From Ifrita kowaldi (lineage: Eukaryota > Chordata > Aves > Passeriformes > Cinclosomatidae), in contig VZRS01001447.1 of NCBI GenBank assembly GCA_013398055.1, forward strand, positions 1,018,266 to 1,082,265: a stretch of DNA of 64,000 nt. The letters run 5' to 3'. Below the pieces are notes generated by a model, which searched no databases, was not told the DNA's origin, and saw only the letters and a list, made by a program, of their open reading frames with translations. The translations under genes and the position numbers were made by a program. Below, one piece after another: positions 25,866-39,500 of the stretch; positions within the stretch are counted from its first letter, which is position 1; the number at the start of each line of letters is the position of its first letter.

Positions 25866-28564
25866 GGAAAAGGAGGGCTCAGCCAGTCGATCAGATTTCA
25901 TTAGGTTTCTAACTGCCAGCTTTAGGCTAGTGGTTTTGGAATATTACTTGGGATCATTTCAAGTATTTTCAGCTTTGAAAAGCAAGTTGTTTTAGTTTCT
26001 AATTAAAAGAGAGGGAAAAAAGGCCCCTTTGTCAGTTAATAAATAATGGTCATTGACACTTCAGTTCAAAAAAACAGGAAACTCTGGAGCTTTCCTTTCT
26101 CCCATCTCAGCTACGGGCTCTTGGCAAGAGACAGTGTCCCCAGCAGAGGACCACCTGCAGCTCGGGAGCAGCCAAGTTCTCAAGCTGAGATAGAGGAATT
26201 TTTTACATGACTGTGATGTCCACTTCCACTCCAGGCCATCTTGAGACCAGATGCATCCAGATACAGAAGTAGGGGGTGCCAGATTTACAGTATAAAACAC
26301 CTTCTTTTAGCATTACTCAGTCTATGGGATCCCTGGCTGCTTATTTTATCCCTCATATTATTAGAAAAGAATATGGATCCTGCCAAGTTTAGTAGTTTCA
26401 TGCAAAGCAGTGACAAATAACCTTAAATGGTAAATTCTCTAGGAGCTCTCTTATGTCTACAAAGCACCATGAACTCCTGCTGAGTGTTTATATATGTAAA
26501 TATCATCTCAAGGATAGGGGAAAGGTATACTTAGCATTTCTTGCCTCATGCATGTCACTTATTTCACCTTGTTGTGACAATTCTTACCTTTGCCTAATAA
26601 CATCAAAATTATTTCATGTAGCTATTTTAGTGTCTTCAGAAACTTTGGAAAACACTTTGATATCTTCTCCAGATACAAGGAGTTTGAGATCATACACACT
26701 TAGTGCTCAACTGAAACTACAGATAAAACTCATCCTGGGATTAGTCAAGGGAACAGGAAGTTGATAGGACTTAGGTACCTGGCATGCTAGTGCTACACAT
26801 TGTCCTAGGACTCACTATATGTGGGTGACTGGAAGTTTTATGTGTAGAGATCTGCAGACACTATAGGTGAAATTAAAACCTATGTCCAAAATTAATCATG
26901 GCTAGAAAACACCACACTCACTGGTATTTCTGTGGTTGATGTGAGTGTCAGGAGGGCCAAGAATAGCTAAGCTAAACCTTGTACCTCAATATGAGAAAGG
27001 TGGTTTGGTAAAAATTCCTCTGGCCTCTCAGAAACTTTGGTTCTTGATTCTGTTTCTGTGATAATGATCCAAAAAATTTTGGAAAGGTCCCTTCACAGAA
27101 GTTTTATATGACATCAGCTTTCCCTGTGACCAGCTCAAAAAACAACTGTAAGAGGTATATATGGAAACAATAAAGACCAACGGTTTTTATGGAAGTGTAA
27201 TGCCATCCAAATAAAATCCATCATCTAAGGAAACTTTCATTAAACACATAACTCTGAAAGACTCACTACTAGTAATTCAACAAAAAGCACCCTTGTTTTC
27301 TAATGCAAGTGAGAGTCCTGTAATGTCAGGTTTATCAGAGAAAAAAAAAAGAGCTATTCACAAACACATCAGAGAGAATCCTGCATGTGAAGATAATGAA
27401 GGACAGATGCTGTGTCATCTGAGATGAAGATGAGATGCTGAGCTTCAGAGTTCTTGCAAAGGGGGCTCAAGAATAGATGTTTCATGCATCATATACCATT
27501 GAAAAGATATATTGTTTTCATTGTATTCAGTATTATGCCTGCACTTTACAGGGGACACAGAACTCCTTAGGCAAGAGCAAGCTTTCCACCAGCTGCTGAC
27601 AATGTGATAAACTGTCCTCACTTTTTTCTCTGTCTGAACACCTTTCAGTTCCCTGTGCCCAGTCCTCTGCCAGTCTCAGAGCACATACACCTGTGTAGAG
27701 AAATCCTGATGTAACTTAGTTCCAGCTCTGAAGAGTTACGAATGTTGGAGAGGCTCTGACAACTCCTAGGACAGCTGAAAAGTAATTTTACAAGACTCTG
27801 ATCCCTCATGCATGCCCCATGTCTACCCACTGTGGTTACACTACTCTTTTGTGTCTTAAACACATTGAAAATTAAGCTCAATTTATCAGAATTATCTCAG
27901 TATCTGTACAAAAATATGATTGCTGAATGATTGCTTTTTTCCCAGTGGCTAAGAAAAATCATGGAATAGACTATAAATAATCAAATACCCTTTAAGAAAT
28001 ATTTTTAAGGTAATGAGTTAATATTAATTCAACAAAGGGACTACAGCATAAATAGTAAAGTTTTATCATGAGTAAGGATTTAGCTATAAAGCAAGAATAA
28101 ATAGCTTTCAACACAGAAAGTGATTATTAAAGCCTATTTTTAATAAGCTGAAAAAAACCGCTACAGTGTATAAAAAAGAAGTGTCCCAGTACAATTTACA
28201 TAAGAATTAAATGTACTCCTGGAACTGTCCAGCTGAGAATCAAAGATGGCTTGCATTCATTTTAGATTACTAACTTGCTTATTTTTTCTGATGTTTTTAA
28301 TTATTTGATTGATGCAAATGTTTTTGTTTTGGTTAGATTGAATAAATAGAATGTCTACTGTCCTTTTAATTGAAGAGTTATTTTAGGTCTCATAAACCAT
28401 TATCTTTCATGCTTTTCAGTGCCCAGTCCTGCTAAAAACATGGCTGTGACATATCATCATCTGCTGACATTATTTTTTACTTTTTTTATACTGGTGGGGA
28501 ACTCTGTGAAAGGGTCTTTAAAACATTTAACAGGGTTTTAGATAACTGAGTTGCAGGGCATGGC

Positions 28565-28595
28565 TATCATGTAAGCCTTCAGTGCTTACATGATA
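28565..28595. repeat. Perfect 12-bp inverted repeat with 7-nt loop
   Basis: TATCATGTAAGC is followed by CTTCAGT and then the exact reverse complement GCTTACATGATA. Pairing stops outside these arms, so a pre-miRNA is unlikely. It could extrude as a cruciform or act as a paired binding site. Confidence 0.85.
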
Positions 28596-30389
28596 TGTAA
28601 AGGGTGTTTGATAGGTAATAATTTGTACCTACTGTAATTGCTTGCTCTTGCAGATTGCAGAGTAATCCAGAAAGAATTCTGTAGTCACTCTACATTAACA
28701 TAGAACAGGAGAGGTTGCAATGTGTACATTCCCGCTCCGATAACGCAAGCAAAACAAAGAAATTAGGTAGGTGTGCCACAGACCTCTTTATTTCCCACAA
28801 TACAGGCTGCTTGTTTCAAAGCAAAGGCATCAGACATACTAGTGTGGAAAGCAGCCCTGGAGGAGCAAGTATAGCAAGTTCAGACAGGTACAGATAATAG
28901 CAAAATATTTTTTCTGCATTTCAGGTGCAACAGCTGAAAGCTGAATGCTGACACTACCCAGATAAATTCTTTTCAGTTCTGTTACAGAATAGGGCTGAAA
29001 TATGTTTTGGCCTGAACAAGGAATCTCAGTTTTAATAGTTTGGGGAAGTGGGGGTGGGGTGTGTGATTTATCTGCATTTTCTTTAACATATGCTCATTTA
29101 TGAGTTCATTTGTTTAATCTGTGTGTGGTACTTTATCAAAAACTAATCTTTTTTTCATAAATAATTTCTCCTAGTTCTTACTATATAAGCAAAGTTCTTA
29201 CATTTCCCTATGGAAGAGAAACAGGATTTATTTAGGGAGAATGAATCATTGTTAGCTTTGCTCATTGATGTAGTACGTTTATCAAGTTTAAAATTTCCAA
29301 GCTGGATTGTAAGAAAGATTAGGTGTAACCTGCTATTGATTTTTAATTTATTAATTAGAAAATGTTAGTTTGATGTATCCCTTGGCAATAGTCTTCCTTG
29401 TGATATATTTACAGATTGTAAAGCTAACATAAAGCAGGAAGCAAAATAATGAAAGCCTGTGCAGTATAAGCACAGACGAAATCCTGCCAGCAACTCAGCT
29501 GCAAAAAATAATTCAGCTAATTACATGCATACAATTTACTCCATCCCAACACATTTTTATGCTTTGAAAGATGGCTAACAATTGTATTTAAAGAAAGACA
29601 CTTCCTCACCCATATTTGCAATATGCACACAAAACAAAACATTCAGGGATGTGGGCAATGGCTGTGCTTGCAGGTGGTGCCATGAGCAGCGCACTACCTT
29701 TGCCAGCCTTTATTTTGCCAGTGATCACTATGAAAGATGCAAGACACACTGCCATAATGATGGGTCAGCAAATTGTTTTGAGAATTTAACTGCACTGATT
29801 CAGGTGTACTGCTGTCTTTCTGCTGTACTGTGGTGGGGAGCTTCCCTGGAGTGAGACACATGAGACACATTCCTCTCACTCTTCAAATAAAGGCAATGAG
29901 AAATAGCAAATGAAACAAGGACATAATATCCTGACAGAGTTTACCTGGGTTGAGTTGGTTTTGTTTGGAAAATGATTTAGGAGACCACAGTTTGTTGTGG
30001 GAATGTGAAGGGACAGGAGCAGGAGAGGAAACTGTGAATAACAGTTCTGAGGAACCCAAATTATTTTCAATAGATTTATCAAGTGCAAGAAATCCTGGAA
30101 GTCTCACTCCATTTCTTAAAATCCAGCTCTCTAAAACGAGAGCATTGCAAGCGTACCAATCTGATACTGGTTAACCATAACATTGCTAACAATTACCTCA
30201 TACCTCAAATCTTTGCCAAGGGTTTCTATTTGCACAGAAAAAGGCTGGCAGTACCCTTTGCTTCAGGCAAAGCCTCTCAGGTTGTTCTCCATATTTTTCA
30301 TCTTTCTAAATTCAGTCTTTTTATAAGGTTCCCTGGTTTCATTCTTTCCATATGTTTTCTCCTTGGCTTTTGTACAATTACCCGAAGTT

Positions 30390-30700
30390 TCAGGGCTGGG
30401 TTCTGCCCCAGGTGGTGTCACAGAGAGGGGTGGGCACAGCCCATTCCCTGGCCTGGGGCCTACCAGAACTTTCCCAGTGCCTCCAGGCTCTCCACACCCC
30501 CAAGGAGGCAGTGTCACCCTTGCTGTCCCCACAACCTTCAAAGAGCCCCTAGAGCCATCACCCTGCCTCCCATTTGTCCTGACCACATGTGGAAATGGAT
30601 CCCAGTTGCCAAATGGGGAATTCTCAACTGCCAAATTAGTGCCAGGCAACTGATGGAGTGCATTTAAATATCCGAAGCCAGGAGGCTCAGAAAAAACGGC
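30390..30700. other. GC-richer block without recognised gene
   Basis: About 300 bp of locally GC-rich sequence. It explains the long mirrored open frames here: 194 codons on the plus strand at 30083-30667 and 210 on the minus strand at 30263-30895. The predicted peptides are proline- and glycine-rich with no recognised domain. A decayed repeat is possible but not identified. Confidence 0.45.
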
Positions 30701-32435
30701 CAGATGTATGTGAGGTAACTTAAGTTGGCCAACAGGGGATTCCCAGGCAAGAGTAGGGTTTAGCTCTTTTTTGAAAGGTAGTTCATCTGCAGATTTTTGA
30801 CTAGAGGGGCAGAGGATTCTCTTAACATATACTTCGCAGCTACAAATCAATTCCAGAAGTAGGGTAGATGAAAAAGTGATGTTACAAAAAGCCAAGAGAG
30901 GAAGACTGTTATCCTACCTGGACTCAAAGAAGTGAATCCTAAGATTCTAGTTCCCATAAATTTGATTTAGAGTAAAGCTTTGAAATAAAATTGCTTTCCT
31001 CCCAAGAGAGCTCCCTTACACTTAGAATAAGCTGAGCAAAGTCTGTGTTTGTTGAAGGTGATCCACTTGACATACACATTAGTAGATTGTGATCTAAATA
31101 TAGTGATTTTCACACTCTGACTAAGCTCAATGAATATTTAAGTATTTTTGCACAGTAGGACAAGAGAGACTGAGGATATCAGAACTGAACACCCCTAGTT
31201 TTGCTTTGCAGTGGTGAGATGACCTAGGTTTAAGTCCTATACACATATCAGACAGGGGAAAAAGCTCTAGTTGGATATCCCACCCTGCCTAAGCCCTCCC
31301 AACATGGATTTCTCAGTGGTGAGTGATAGGGGAGGACATGTACTGAATCAGTGTCTTTTGTTTGAAAAGAATCACCCATGGCCCTAAAAGCAGTTTGAGA
31401 GGGAAGGTGAACAAAGATATTTCTGTAATGTGCTAGAGCTTAGTCACGAGTTACACACTCATTTTATGACGTCAAGATTTAGACAGAAATATCCAAGAAC
31501 TTAGGCCCTGGAAACTCTAAATATCAAAGGCAAGTCAGGGAGGACTATGGTGAATGGACAGAAAGGTAAGTTTAATCCATCTCTCCAAACTTTCCTAACT
31601 TGAATATGTAGAAGAAAAAGACATCTTGATTTAGAGTCATGTTCTCTAGTGAGAAATTGACTGTGAAACAAAAACCACTATGGCAAGGACTCTTGTGCAT
31701 TTCAATGGAGAGAAAAATTCTCGACAGGCTTATAGAAAGACTGGATCTGCTCATTTGAATTATTTGGCTGCTCTATAGTAAAACTATAAACACACAGCCT
31801 ATCCTGAAAAACCACAATATTAAAAGTTAGATAATTCAGAAGTTTAGGAAATAGATTTAGGGGCTATCTTTGTGACAACAATCCAGCTTTTTTGTGCATA
31901 TGCATTAAGACAGGACCCCAGATCACCCTTGCCCTGTCCTATGCTCAGCACGGGTGGTAAGTAGGTTTATAAAAATTAGTTTCTTCTGTGTGTTGAATGT
32001 GTGGTCCCCGTTTTTACTCTAAACTGTTTAAATGCTCATCAAGACATAATTGATTTTTTCCCCCTGTTTTTTCCTGTACTCCTTAGGACCATGGTGCCTA
32101 TAGAGGACGCTTCTGTATCTTTCCCAGCTCATTGGAAGCAGGAGCACACAGGTGGCTCTGTACCTCTAAATCTCAACTGACAGGATACTGGATGATCTGG
32201 ACTTCAGCAGAGCTGTTTCATTGCCATCCTGTACACTTGACAAGTCAGCAGGTCTTGGAAGCAATTAAACTAGTTAATTAAGACCCCTATTTCCATATAT
32301 ACATGGTGGGGATGTGTGTGTTTTAAATTATTCTTTTGCATGATTCATTTGGCATCCTTAATAATTTCATCACAGCACAGTAATTTTCTAGCTTCCTTGT
32401 TTTTCAGGACAAAACTTTAAGACAGAATAACCCCA
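30701..32435. other. AT-rich non-coding sequence
   Basis: No gene, RNA or transposon recognised between the GC-rich block and the CR1 cluster. Confidence 0.55.
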
Positions 32436-33148
32436 TGCAGCCCTACAGGAAAGAGTCTCAGTGAAGGACCTGAGGATGCTGGCAGAGAGCAGCTGAACAT
32501 GAGCCAGCATGTACCCAGCTGGCCAAGAAGGCCAATCTCATTCTGACTTGTATCAGGAATAGTGTGGCCAGCAGGACTGGGAAAGCCATTCTTCCTCTGT
32601 ACTCAGCACTGGTGAGGCCACATCTTGGGTGCTGTGTCCAGGTCTGGGCCCCTCAATTCAGGAAGAATGTTGAGGTGCTGGAGCATGTCCAGACAAGGAC
32701 AAGGAAGCTAGGGAAGGGTCTGGAGCACAAGTCTGATGATGAGCAGCTGAAGGAATTGGGGTTGTTTAGCCGGGAGAAAAGGAGGCTCAGGAGTGACCTT
32801 ACCACTCTCTACAACTGCCTGAAAGGAGGGTGTAGCCAGCTGAGGGCTGACCTATTCTCTCAGGTAACCAGCAACAGGACAAGAGGACATAGCCTTAAGT
32901 TGCGCCAGAAGAGGTTGTGGTTGGATATTAGAAAGAATTTCTTCACAGAAAGAGTGATTGGACACTGTAATAGGCTGCCCAGGGAAGCGGTGGAGTCACC
33001 ATCCCTAGAGGTGTTTAAGGAAAGACTGGATCTGGCACTTTGTGCCATGGTCTAGTGGGCATGGTGATGTTTAGTCATAGGTTGGGCTCAATGATCTTGG
33101 AGGTCTTTTCCAACCTAATTTATTCCGTGATTCTTTGATTATGTGATA
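32436..33148 (+). mobile_element. CR1 LINE, 5'-truncated copy (3' about 710 bp)
   Basis: This copy runs from the C-terminal part of the CR1 reverse-transcriptase ORF through the short 3' UTR. Recognisable blocks in order are CTGAACATGAGCCAGCA, GGCCAAGAAGGCCAAT, CAGGAATAGTGTGGCCAGCA, TACTCAGCACTGGTGAGGCC, and then the 3' end GGGCTCAATGATCTTGGAGG with CTTTTCCAACCTAATTTAT. The element terminates in degenerate copies of the CR1 terminal repeat (ATTCCGTGATTCTTTGATTATGTGAT). Truncation removes the endonuclease and RT catalytic core, so it cannot move. A second CR1 copy in opposite orientation starts about 175 bp downstream. Confidence 0.93.
32564..33058 (+). pseudogene. CR1 ORF2 C-terminal remnant
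   Basis: An open frame of 163 codons within the CR1 copy encodes the region downstream of the reverse-transcriptase catalytic domain. It shows the family's conserved string LPLYSALVRPHLGCCVQVWAPQF near the start, a GLFSREKRRLRSDL block in the middle, and NFFTERVIGHCNRLPREAVESPSLEVFKERLD near the end. The start methionine is internal to the original ORF, and upstream sequence is frame-shifted or stopped. The polymerase motifs and the N-terminal endonuclease are missing. The frame is open by chance preservation and is not a functional gene. Confidence 0.9.
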
Positions 33149-33321
33149 TAGCAGATTCAGGATGATGCCTTCTTTTAGTTATTTGAGGGTCATTTTTGGA
33201 CAATTTTCAACACCAAGGTCCCTCAAAGGGAGGGGTCTCCACATACTCCCTTGGATGATAATGATGTTACAATTGGCTCTTCCGTGGCGCTGAAAACAGC
33301 AATGGGGACAGACTCGCTGTG

Positions 33322-33595
33322 TCACAGAATCATAGAATGCTTTGATTTGGAAGGGGGCCTTGAAAATCGTCTAGTTCGACCCCTCCACTGTGAGCAGACA
33401 CCTTCAACCAGATCAGGTTGGCCAAAGCCCATCCAACCTAACCTTGAACACTTCCAGGGATGAGACATCCATTACTTCTCTGGGCAACCTGTTCACGTGT
33501 CTCACCACACTCACAGTGAAGAATTTTTTCCTAATAACTAATCTAAACTTACTCTCTGTACATGGTATCATCTCTTAACTGCCACTCATACCACC
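33322..33595 (-). mobile_element. CR1 LINE 3' fragment, antisense
   Basis: Read on the plus strand, this is the reverse complement of a CR1 3' end. It begins with TCACAGAATCATAGAATG, then ATTTGGAAGGGGGCCTTG, CATCCAACCTAACCTTGAAC, CACTTCCAGGGATGAGACAT, TTCTCTGGGCAACCTGTTCA, and GAATTTTTTCCTAATAACTA. The last approximately 45 bp before 33595 are only loosely CR1-like, so the 5' truncation point is uncertain. It lies 3' end to 3' end with the CR1 at 32436-33148. Confidence 0.9.
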
Positions 33596-36500
33596 TTCTC
33601 TCAGATTCAGCAAAGAAATTGTCATCAGCATACAGAATACTTATCAGGCAGCAGCTTAAGGTCTCAGCACAGATGAATTTTCTTGTCTTTTCAGGCTGCT
33701 TCACATCAGCCACACCCATTCCAGCTATTTGATTCTTGTGAAATGTTTTTGGTGATTCTTGTGTGCATGATAAAAGTAAACTGTAAGGTTTCTCTTTTTT
33801 CTTTTCTGATGTATATTTTCATGTTTGCCCAAAGTACCAGATACAGACTATAAATTTTCCTTAGTCCTTTCCTTGACAAATGATGAGTGGACTTCAAAAG
33901 GCAAAAAGATTTTACATCTTTAAGTACCAACTCAAAGTAAGGAGGCTCTGCAAAGACCAGAATTTTTTCCAGAAATCTCTTTATGAAGGTATTTGGGTTT
34001 ACAAAGCTTAAAAAAAAGATTAGCTGAATTGTATGGTACATCTCATTTAAAAACAGAAGTTTGTTCATTCTTCTTTAGAGTTGTCTGAAAAAAAGCATGA
34101 AAATAGTTTTTTCCTCAGAGTAGAAGAACTCAGAGTACAGCTGGAGTGATACTGTGGGTTTTTATATCACCTCTGATCCTGTTTTTAATACATGATCAAA
34201 TTTAAGACAAAAGCATAGTGAATATTCCTTTGCAAATTACTTCATCTTGTGAAGTCACACTGTGGTCTGAAGAAGGGATAACAGTGGGGCCTAACCAGAA
34301 ATGGTTTCTCAATATATTTCTGTCTGTCTTCTGGCCTGAACTCAGGAACCACAGAGTTGTGTAGGAGTCATTAGGATGGGTTTGGAAGATTTCAGTGTTA
34401 TTTTCTTTAGGTTAAGGGGTTTGCCTATTAACTCAACTTTTCCTGTGGAAAATCTTGTGCCAGTGATTTACAGAACAGACAGTAAATGAAGGGAAAGATT
34501 AAAAGAAATATGTTAACTGTTCATTATGTACCTGTCCTATCCTTTTCTTCTGTAATTAATGCTCTTGTAATGGAAACAATGGCCAGACTCACAGAGGAGA
34601 CCAGTTCCCTGCTTTCATGTGAGGAGGAAGTCAGGAACACTTAGAGGTTTTAAGGACTGTTGCCTGCCTCAAATCTCAGCTCTGCACTGGTAGATTTGTA
34701 GGTGCACAATTTGGTTTCCATTTATTAAGAATTCTGTCTTCTGTGTCCTGCAGTGTTTCAGATGGATCAGCCTAAAGCACTGACAATTGCAACTGAAATC
34801 ACTCTGAAGGCTGAGTTCTTTCTTCCCTTCATTCACCAAAGCCCTGAACACTTGGAAGAGGTTTACCACCCTTACAGACACTTTCCTGAGACCTGCCATG
34901 AAGGGAAAGAACATCTTCTGAGGGTCTGGGCCTACAAGTTCACTATCTGTGTTCAGTATAAATCACTTGTAAATGCCACAAATTACTGACAATTAAAGCT
35001 GGAGCTCCGTGTATTCTTACTTCTTGCTATTTATATCTAATGAAAAATCAAGCCACGTTTCCTTGCAGATGGACAGAGACTGCAAAACAACCAGAGTGCG
35101 AGACTGCAACAATTGTATGTTACAACAGTCTTGGGAAGCTGGTCTTAATCTCTAATTTTCCCCACAGTAATTCAAATTATTTTTCTAAGTGCCTCAGACT
35201 GCATGCCTCCACTGAGACATACAAATGCTTGAAGGTGGGAAATCTGCCAAGATATTCTTTCTACATAGTTAGGAAAAGGAATGTATGGTTAATCATTGTT
35301 TTACTCAGAAGCAAGCAAGGAGAGATACGTTTGTGCCTTATGTATGCACCATTCCTTAACATCAGAAGAAAGTAAGGCCCAAAACTTCACAGAGTTGTTT
35401 GCAAACATTACAAAAACATTTGAATATACAAACGGTTTGACAGGAATTTTACATAATCGTGGTTGTCTATGTTTACTCTCAAAAGAGAAATCGTGACAAA
35501 GTTCAAAAATATATGTTTTCAATCTCAGTTATAACTGAGAAACTTCATTGACTTCACTGGGTTTGCAGAACTTTTGGAAGTGTGTCAAAAAGCCTATGAA
35601 GGCAGAATATTAAAAAAAGCTCATGCCATTTTGATAATAAGTTATAGAAAGCTCTTTGCAATATTTCAGGATCAAATTCTACTTTTTACCTCTTTCCATC
35701 TTCCTACATGTAGGAAGAAACATTTTTCAACACTACCGCTCCTAATCTGAACATTTTCTACACTCTAATTTCTTTAGGTTTACATGAATATGAGTCAGCA
35801 CATGTGATTTGGTTCATCTATGGACATATTTAATATAAGATCCATAAGCAATAAAGGTTTAAACAAATATCTGTTTCTTTAATTGTTTTTGAGAGCCACG
35901 AAACCTGATTTTGAGTTTGGCCTGTAGGCATATCTCTGGGTACTGCCCAGACCAGTGGTGTGATGGATGACAAACACTTCTGTATTTACAGTGGCATGGT
36001 GCCCAGCCTTTATACTGTCTGCTTCCTCCTCTTTGCAACCCGTGAGGTCTTCAGTTATTTTTCAAAATTGCAGTCCTCAAATGATACCAGAATTCCAGAC
36101 CATAGCTGACACACACATGTCTCCAGCATACCCTCTTATTTTATGAGAAATGTCAGTCTCTATCTAATGAGCCCAAATAAACTATAATTAGCAGAAAGCC
36201 TCTTTATACCCCTAATAACAGAATGGTCAATTGTAAATCAGTGGATGAGGTCATTATTTTCAATCAGACTCTTCCGTCAAGCACCAAAATTTCATAGCTA
36301 AGAAAGCAGAGACTTCTTACAAACCACTAATCCTCATTCATTTCATAAGTAGCTTAGCAGAGTTCACATGAACATATGAATCCCTCTGTTTATCTTTTTT
36401 CATTAATTTATTTTATAACTGTTCCAAAGAAAACTCTTTTATAACAGCGATTTATAGTGTAATAAACTTCCCAGTATATATTCATGCTGTTATTGTTGCA

Positions 36501-39500
36501 AAATTAAGATTTCTTTTTTTTTCTTTTCTTCATATTCATTCTGAGAAAGTGAATATTCTGATTGTGAATATTTTAGTCCCATCAGCAATAAAGTTCAGAA
36601 CCACTTTGGCTAACTCAATGAACAATTCAGCAACTTTATGAACCAGAAGTTTCTGCAGACATACTTTTGGGTGGAGACAGAGATGCTGATAAAGGGAACA
36701 AACCTGTTTGGTGTTTAGGTAACAAAGTTTAGCCACTACTGACATGGAGAGAGGATTTGTTCTAAACTCTCACGTTATTGGGTGAGAATGAGTTTCCTCA
36801 AGAGTTTGCCCAAAATGTCTGTCATCTAGAGCACACTGAGGACTGAAAATCTTTTTAAAAACCAGAGCAGAAGCAACAGAGCCACTGATTAGTGTGATTC
36901 AGCTGTGGCTTGTGGAGAGCAAAATGGGTCTGCCATAATACTACTGTTCCCACACTTACCCCATCCTTGAGATTTCAAATAGAAAGGCCTACTGGCACCA
37001 TCTGCTGCATTGATTTCTGTTATACCCGGATAGGAATTGGAACAAAATCACAAAAACAGAGGTTTAAAAGTTAGCAAGAGACAATATCAATGAAAGAGAA
37101 TGGATGGTGAAGTCTACTGGAAGTTTTATGCCTAGAGAGTTCATGTCCACACACAAAATACCCCTGTAACAGCATTAACATCAGAGTTTAAGCCACTTCT
37201 GAAATTTGCAAATAAACAATAACTTTTGGTTACCTACAGACTGTGAGGAGTAAAACTGCTTTTTACAACTTACAAGGAGATTCCGTATGAGATAATGACT
37301 TCTAATAGGTGTGTGGGGTGCAGCTCTGCAGCACAATTTTGCATTGATGGTTAATAATTGTGCTATTCAAAAAAATTCATTAAAATTACTTTTGCTGACT
37401 GGTAAACTCTAGTATACTTAAATTAAATTCATTTTACTTCTCTATTGCTGTAATGGTGGAGGAAGCAAACTTACAAATTATTTGTTTTAAATAAGATCAA
37501 CAATAAAAGTAATATGCAGCAGCTCTTTAAACTTTCACTTAAGAACTATTTTTAAATTATATACAAAACATCTGTTACAGATATTAAAATATCTGGGACT
37601 GTCTTCCAGATGTGAAATAATGTTTATCAAAGGATGGAACAAAAAGCAGTTATCACTGAAGTAGGTCAAGAGGGAGGTCTCTGGATTACACAGTTCTACC
37701 AGCGCTTCACAATAGGCAAGGGGTTATGAAACAAACATGTGATCGTGGTCAATATAACTTTATTTGTCTTATGAATAGGGTACTTAACAGGACACATTGC
37801 TAACTGAGACAAGCTGGGATTCAGAGAAGTACGCTGTAAATAACAAGCAGCCTTATCCATGCAATTTGTGTTGTGAGTATGTTTAACTTAAAGAGTATCT
37901 GTCATGTTAACACAGAGACTAATTGTTGTGTTTAGGCACAGATACATCGTGAGTTACACCTTCCCTGAAGGAGTTTGGAGACATTAAAATGCTTCCCAGG
38001 ACTCCTAAACTTGTGGTGTGAACTTGGAGTGTGCACCAGCTGCAACCTGTTCTTTGTCCCTCTAAGTGGGCTGGTCCCTTCTCAGTGACACCATCAACAC
38101 CTTCTATGAGCAGAAACGAGTAGACCCCAAGACTGAACACAGCTCCTACTTTATAGCCATGCTAACTAATGTCGCCCTTTCTACAAAGGCTTTCTCTTAG
38201 AATTTGGGCTCCCAGCCATGTCTTTAAACTGCCTATGTATCCTGTCCTCTGGAATTGACTGTTGCCCTTTTTTTTCTGATTTACTGATGCATCTGTTTCT
38301 TCTGTGCTGCTTTTATGAACTTTCAAGTCATACAGTATATGTTGTTTTCTCATACTGTGTGTGCAGACATTTATTTTACTACCATCACTACAGAGCTTAT
38401 TTCTCCCAAAAAATGGGTGTCAGGATTTTAAGAGAGCCACTGCATCAGAGAGATTTTGGTATCTTGAGATCATCCTGATTCAATCTTTTCCTGTTCAGAC
38501 AATAGTGCAACTTGGTCAGTTGACAAACTGACCCATTAAAGCTCACAAACCTTTCATAATGTATTGGTTGTCCCAAAAATCATGTGAAGCTGTAAAAATG
38601 TCATGGTTTCAATGCAACCTTTTCTGATCTTGAAATCAAATGTGCAAGCTAAATGAAAATATCAGGAGTGATGAGGTGAAGGGTCCCTTTGCCAAAGTTA
38701 AAGAAAGAGCTTGTGGCATCGTGAAAGGGAATCTTCTGACTATGCACTGCTTAGCAGTGTGCCATGATAATGAAGAACGGTAGGATGTTGCATGCCAATC
38801 AAAACCACTTTGCTCTTTGCTTGCAAGCAGAGATATTATGTGTCCAGATACATAAAATCGAGGTTGTACTAGAATTCCTGTTATTCTCCTCCAAAATTTC
38901 TCAGTCTGCATTGCAAACGTCTAAATGCAAGAGTCAGACTCCTGGAATTGCTCACCATTTGACAGCTACACATAAATTGAATACTCAAATGCCTCTTCTT
39001 TGCAGTAAGGAACTTTCTAATGGCATGTCTAAGTGATTTAAATCAAAAAGATGAGAGAAAAATAGTTATAAACTGTCCATCTGATGGATTAATAGATAAT
39101 GTGTGCATTTTTCAGGTTTGAGGTTTCAAGCTTTACTGCTTCCACCTGCGTTGCCAGGGCTTTTGATTTGAATGAATTTCATTACAACATGGTATCTTTA
39201 GTCTTACTTCCCATGGTAATTTAGTAAATCCACGCCATGATTTGGCAGAGCAGGATGATTAGATATTGTTGGTATATTGAAGCAGCAAGTAGAGCTGGTT
39301 TTGATGTCTGAACAAGTCTGCTTTGGCAGAAGGCCAGAAAAAAAGGGAAGGAAACAAGCTCATGACCTCCAGGCAATTGCTGGCAGCTCTTTGGGGAGGC
39401 TGCTGGATCATGATAGCAAAAAAGTCATCACTATAGGTTGTGGTATCTTGGTTCTGAGAAAAAATTTTATTTTCCATTTATTGAATTGTTTTACATGTAA

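Larger units (their letters stand above)
23321..30389. other. AT-rich non-coding sequence
   Basis: No gene recognised. It contains a repeated 13-mer TTTCTGATGCATC (23834 and 23856, period 22), TG-rich tracts at 25395-25422 and 25841-25865, and a perfect 12-bp stem hairpin at 28565-28595. A TATA-like motif near 24187 has no supporting promoter or transcript features. Confidence 0.55.

Noticed and set aside
29041..29062. G-rich stretch (GGGG, GGGGG, GGGG) as a G-quadruplex
   Set aside because: Three runs only; a canonical four-run motif is not met.
30083..30895. Overlapping long frames, 194 codons plus strand and 210 codons minus strand
   Set aside because: They mirror each other over a GC-rich block that lacks AT-rich stop codons. 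The peptides are low in structure and unrecognised.
31190..31250. MIR-like words (GTGAGATGACCTAGGTTTAAG)
   Set aside because: The similarity is too short and too loose to separate from chance.
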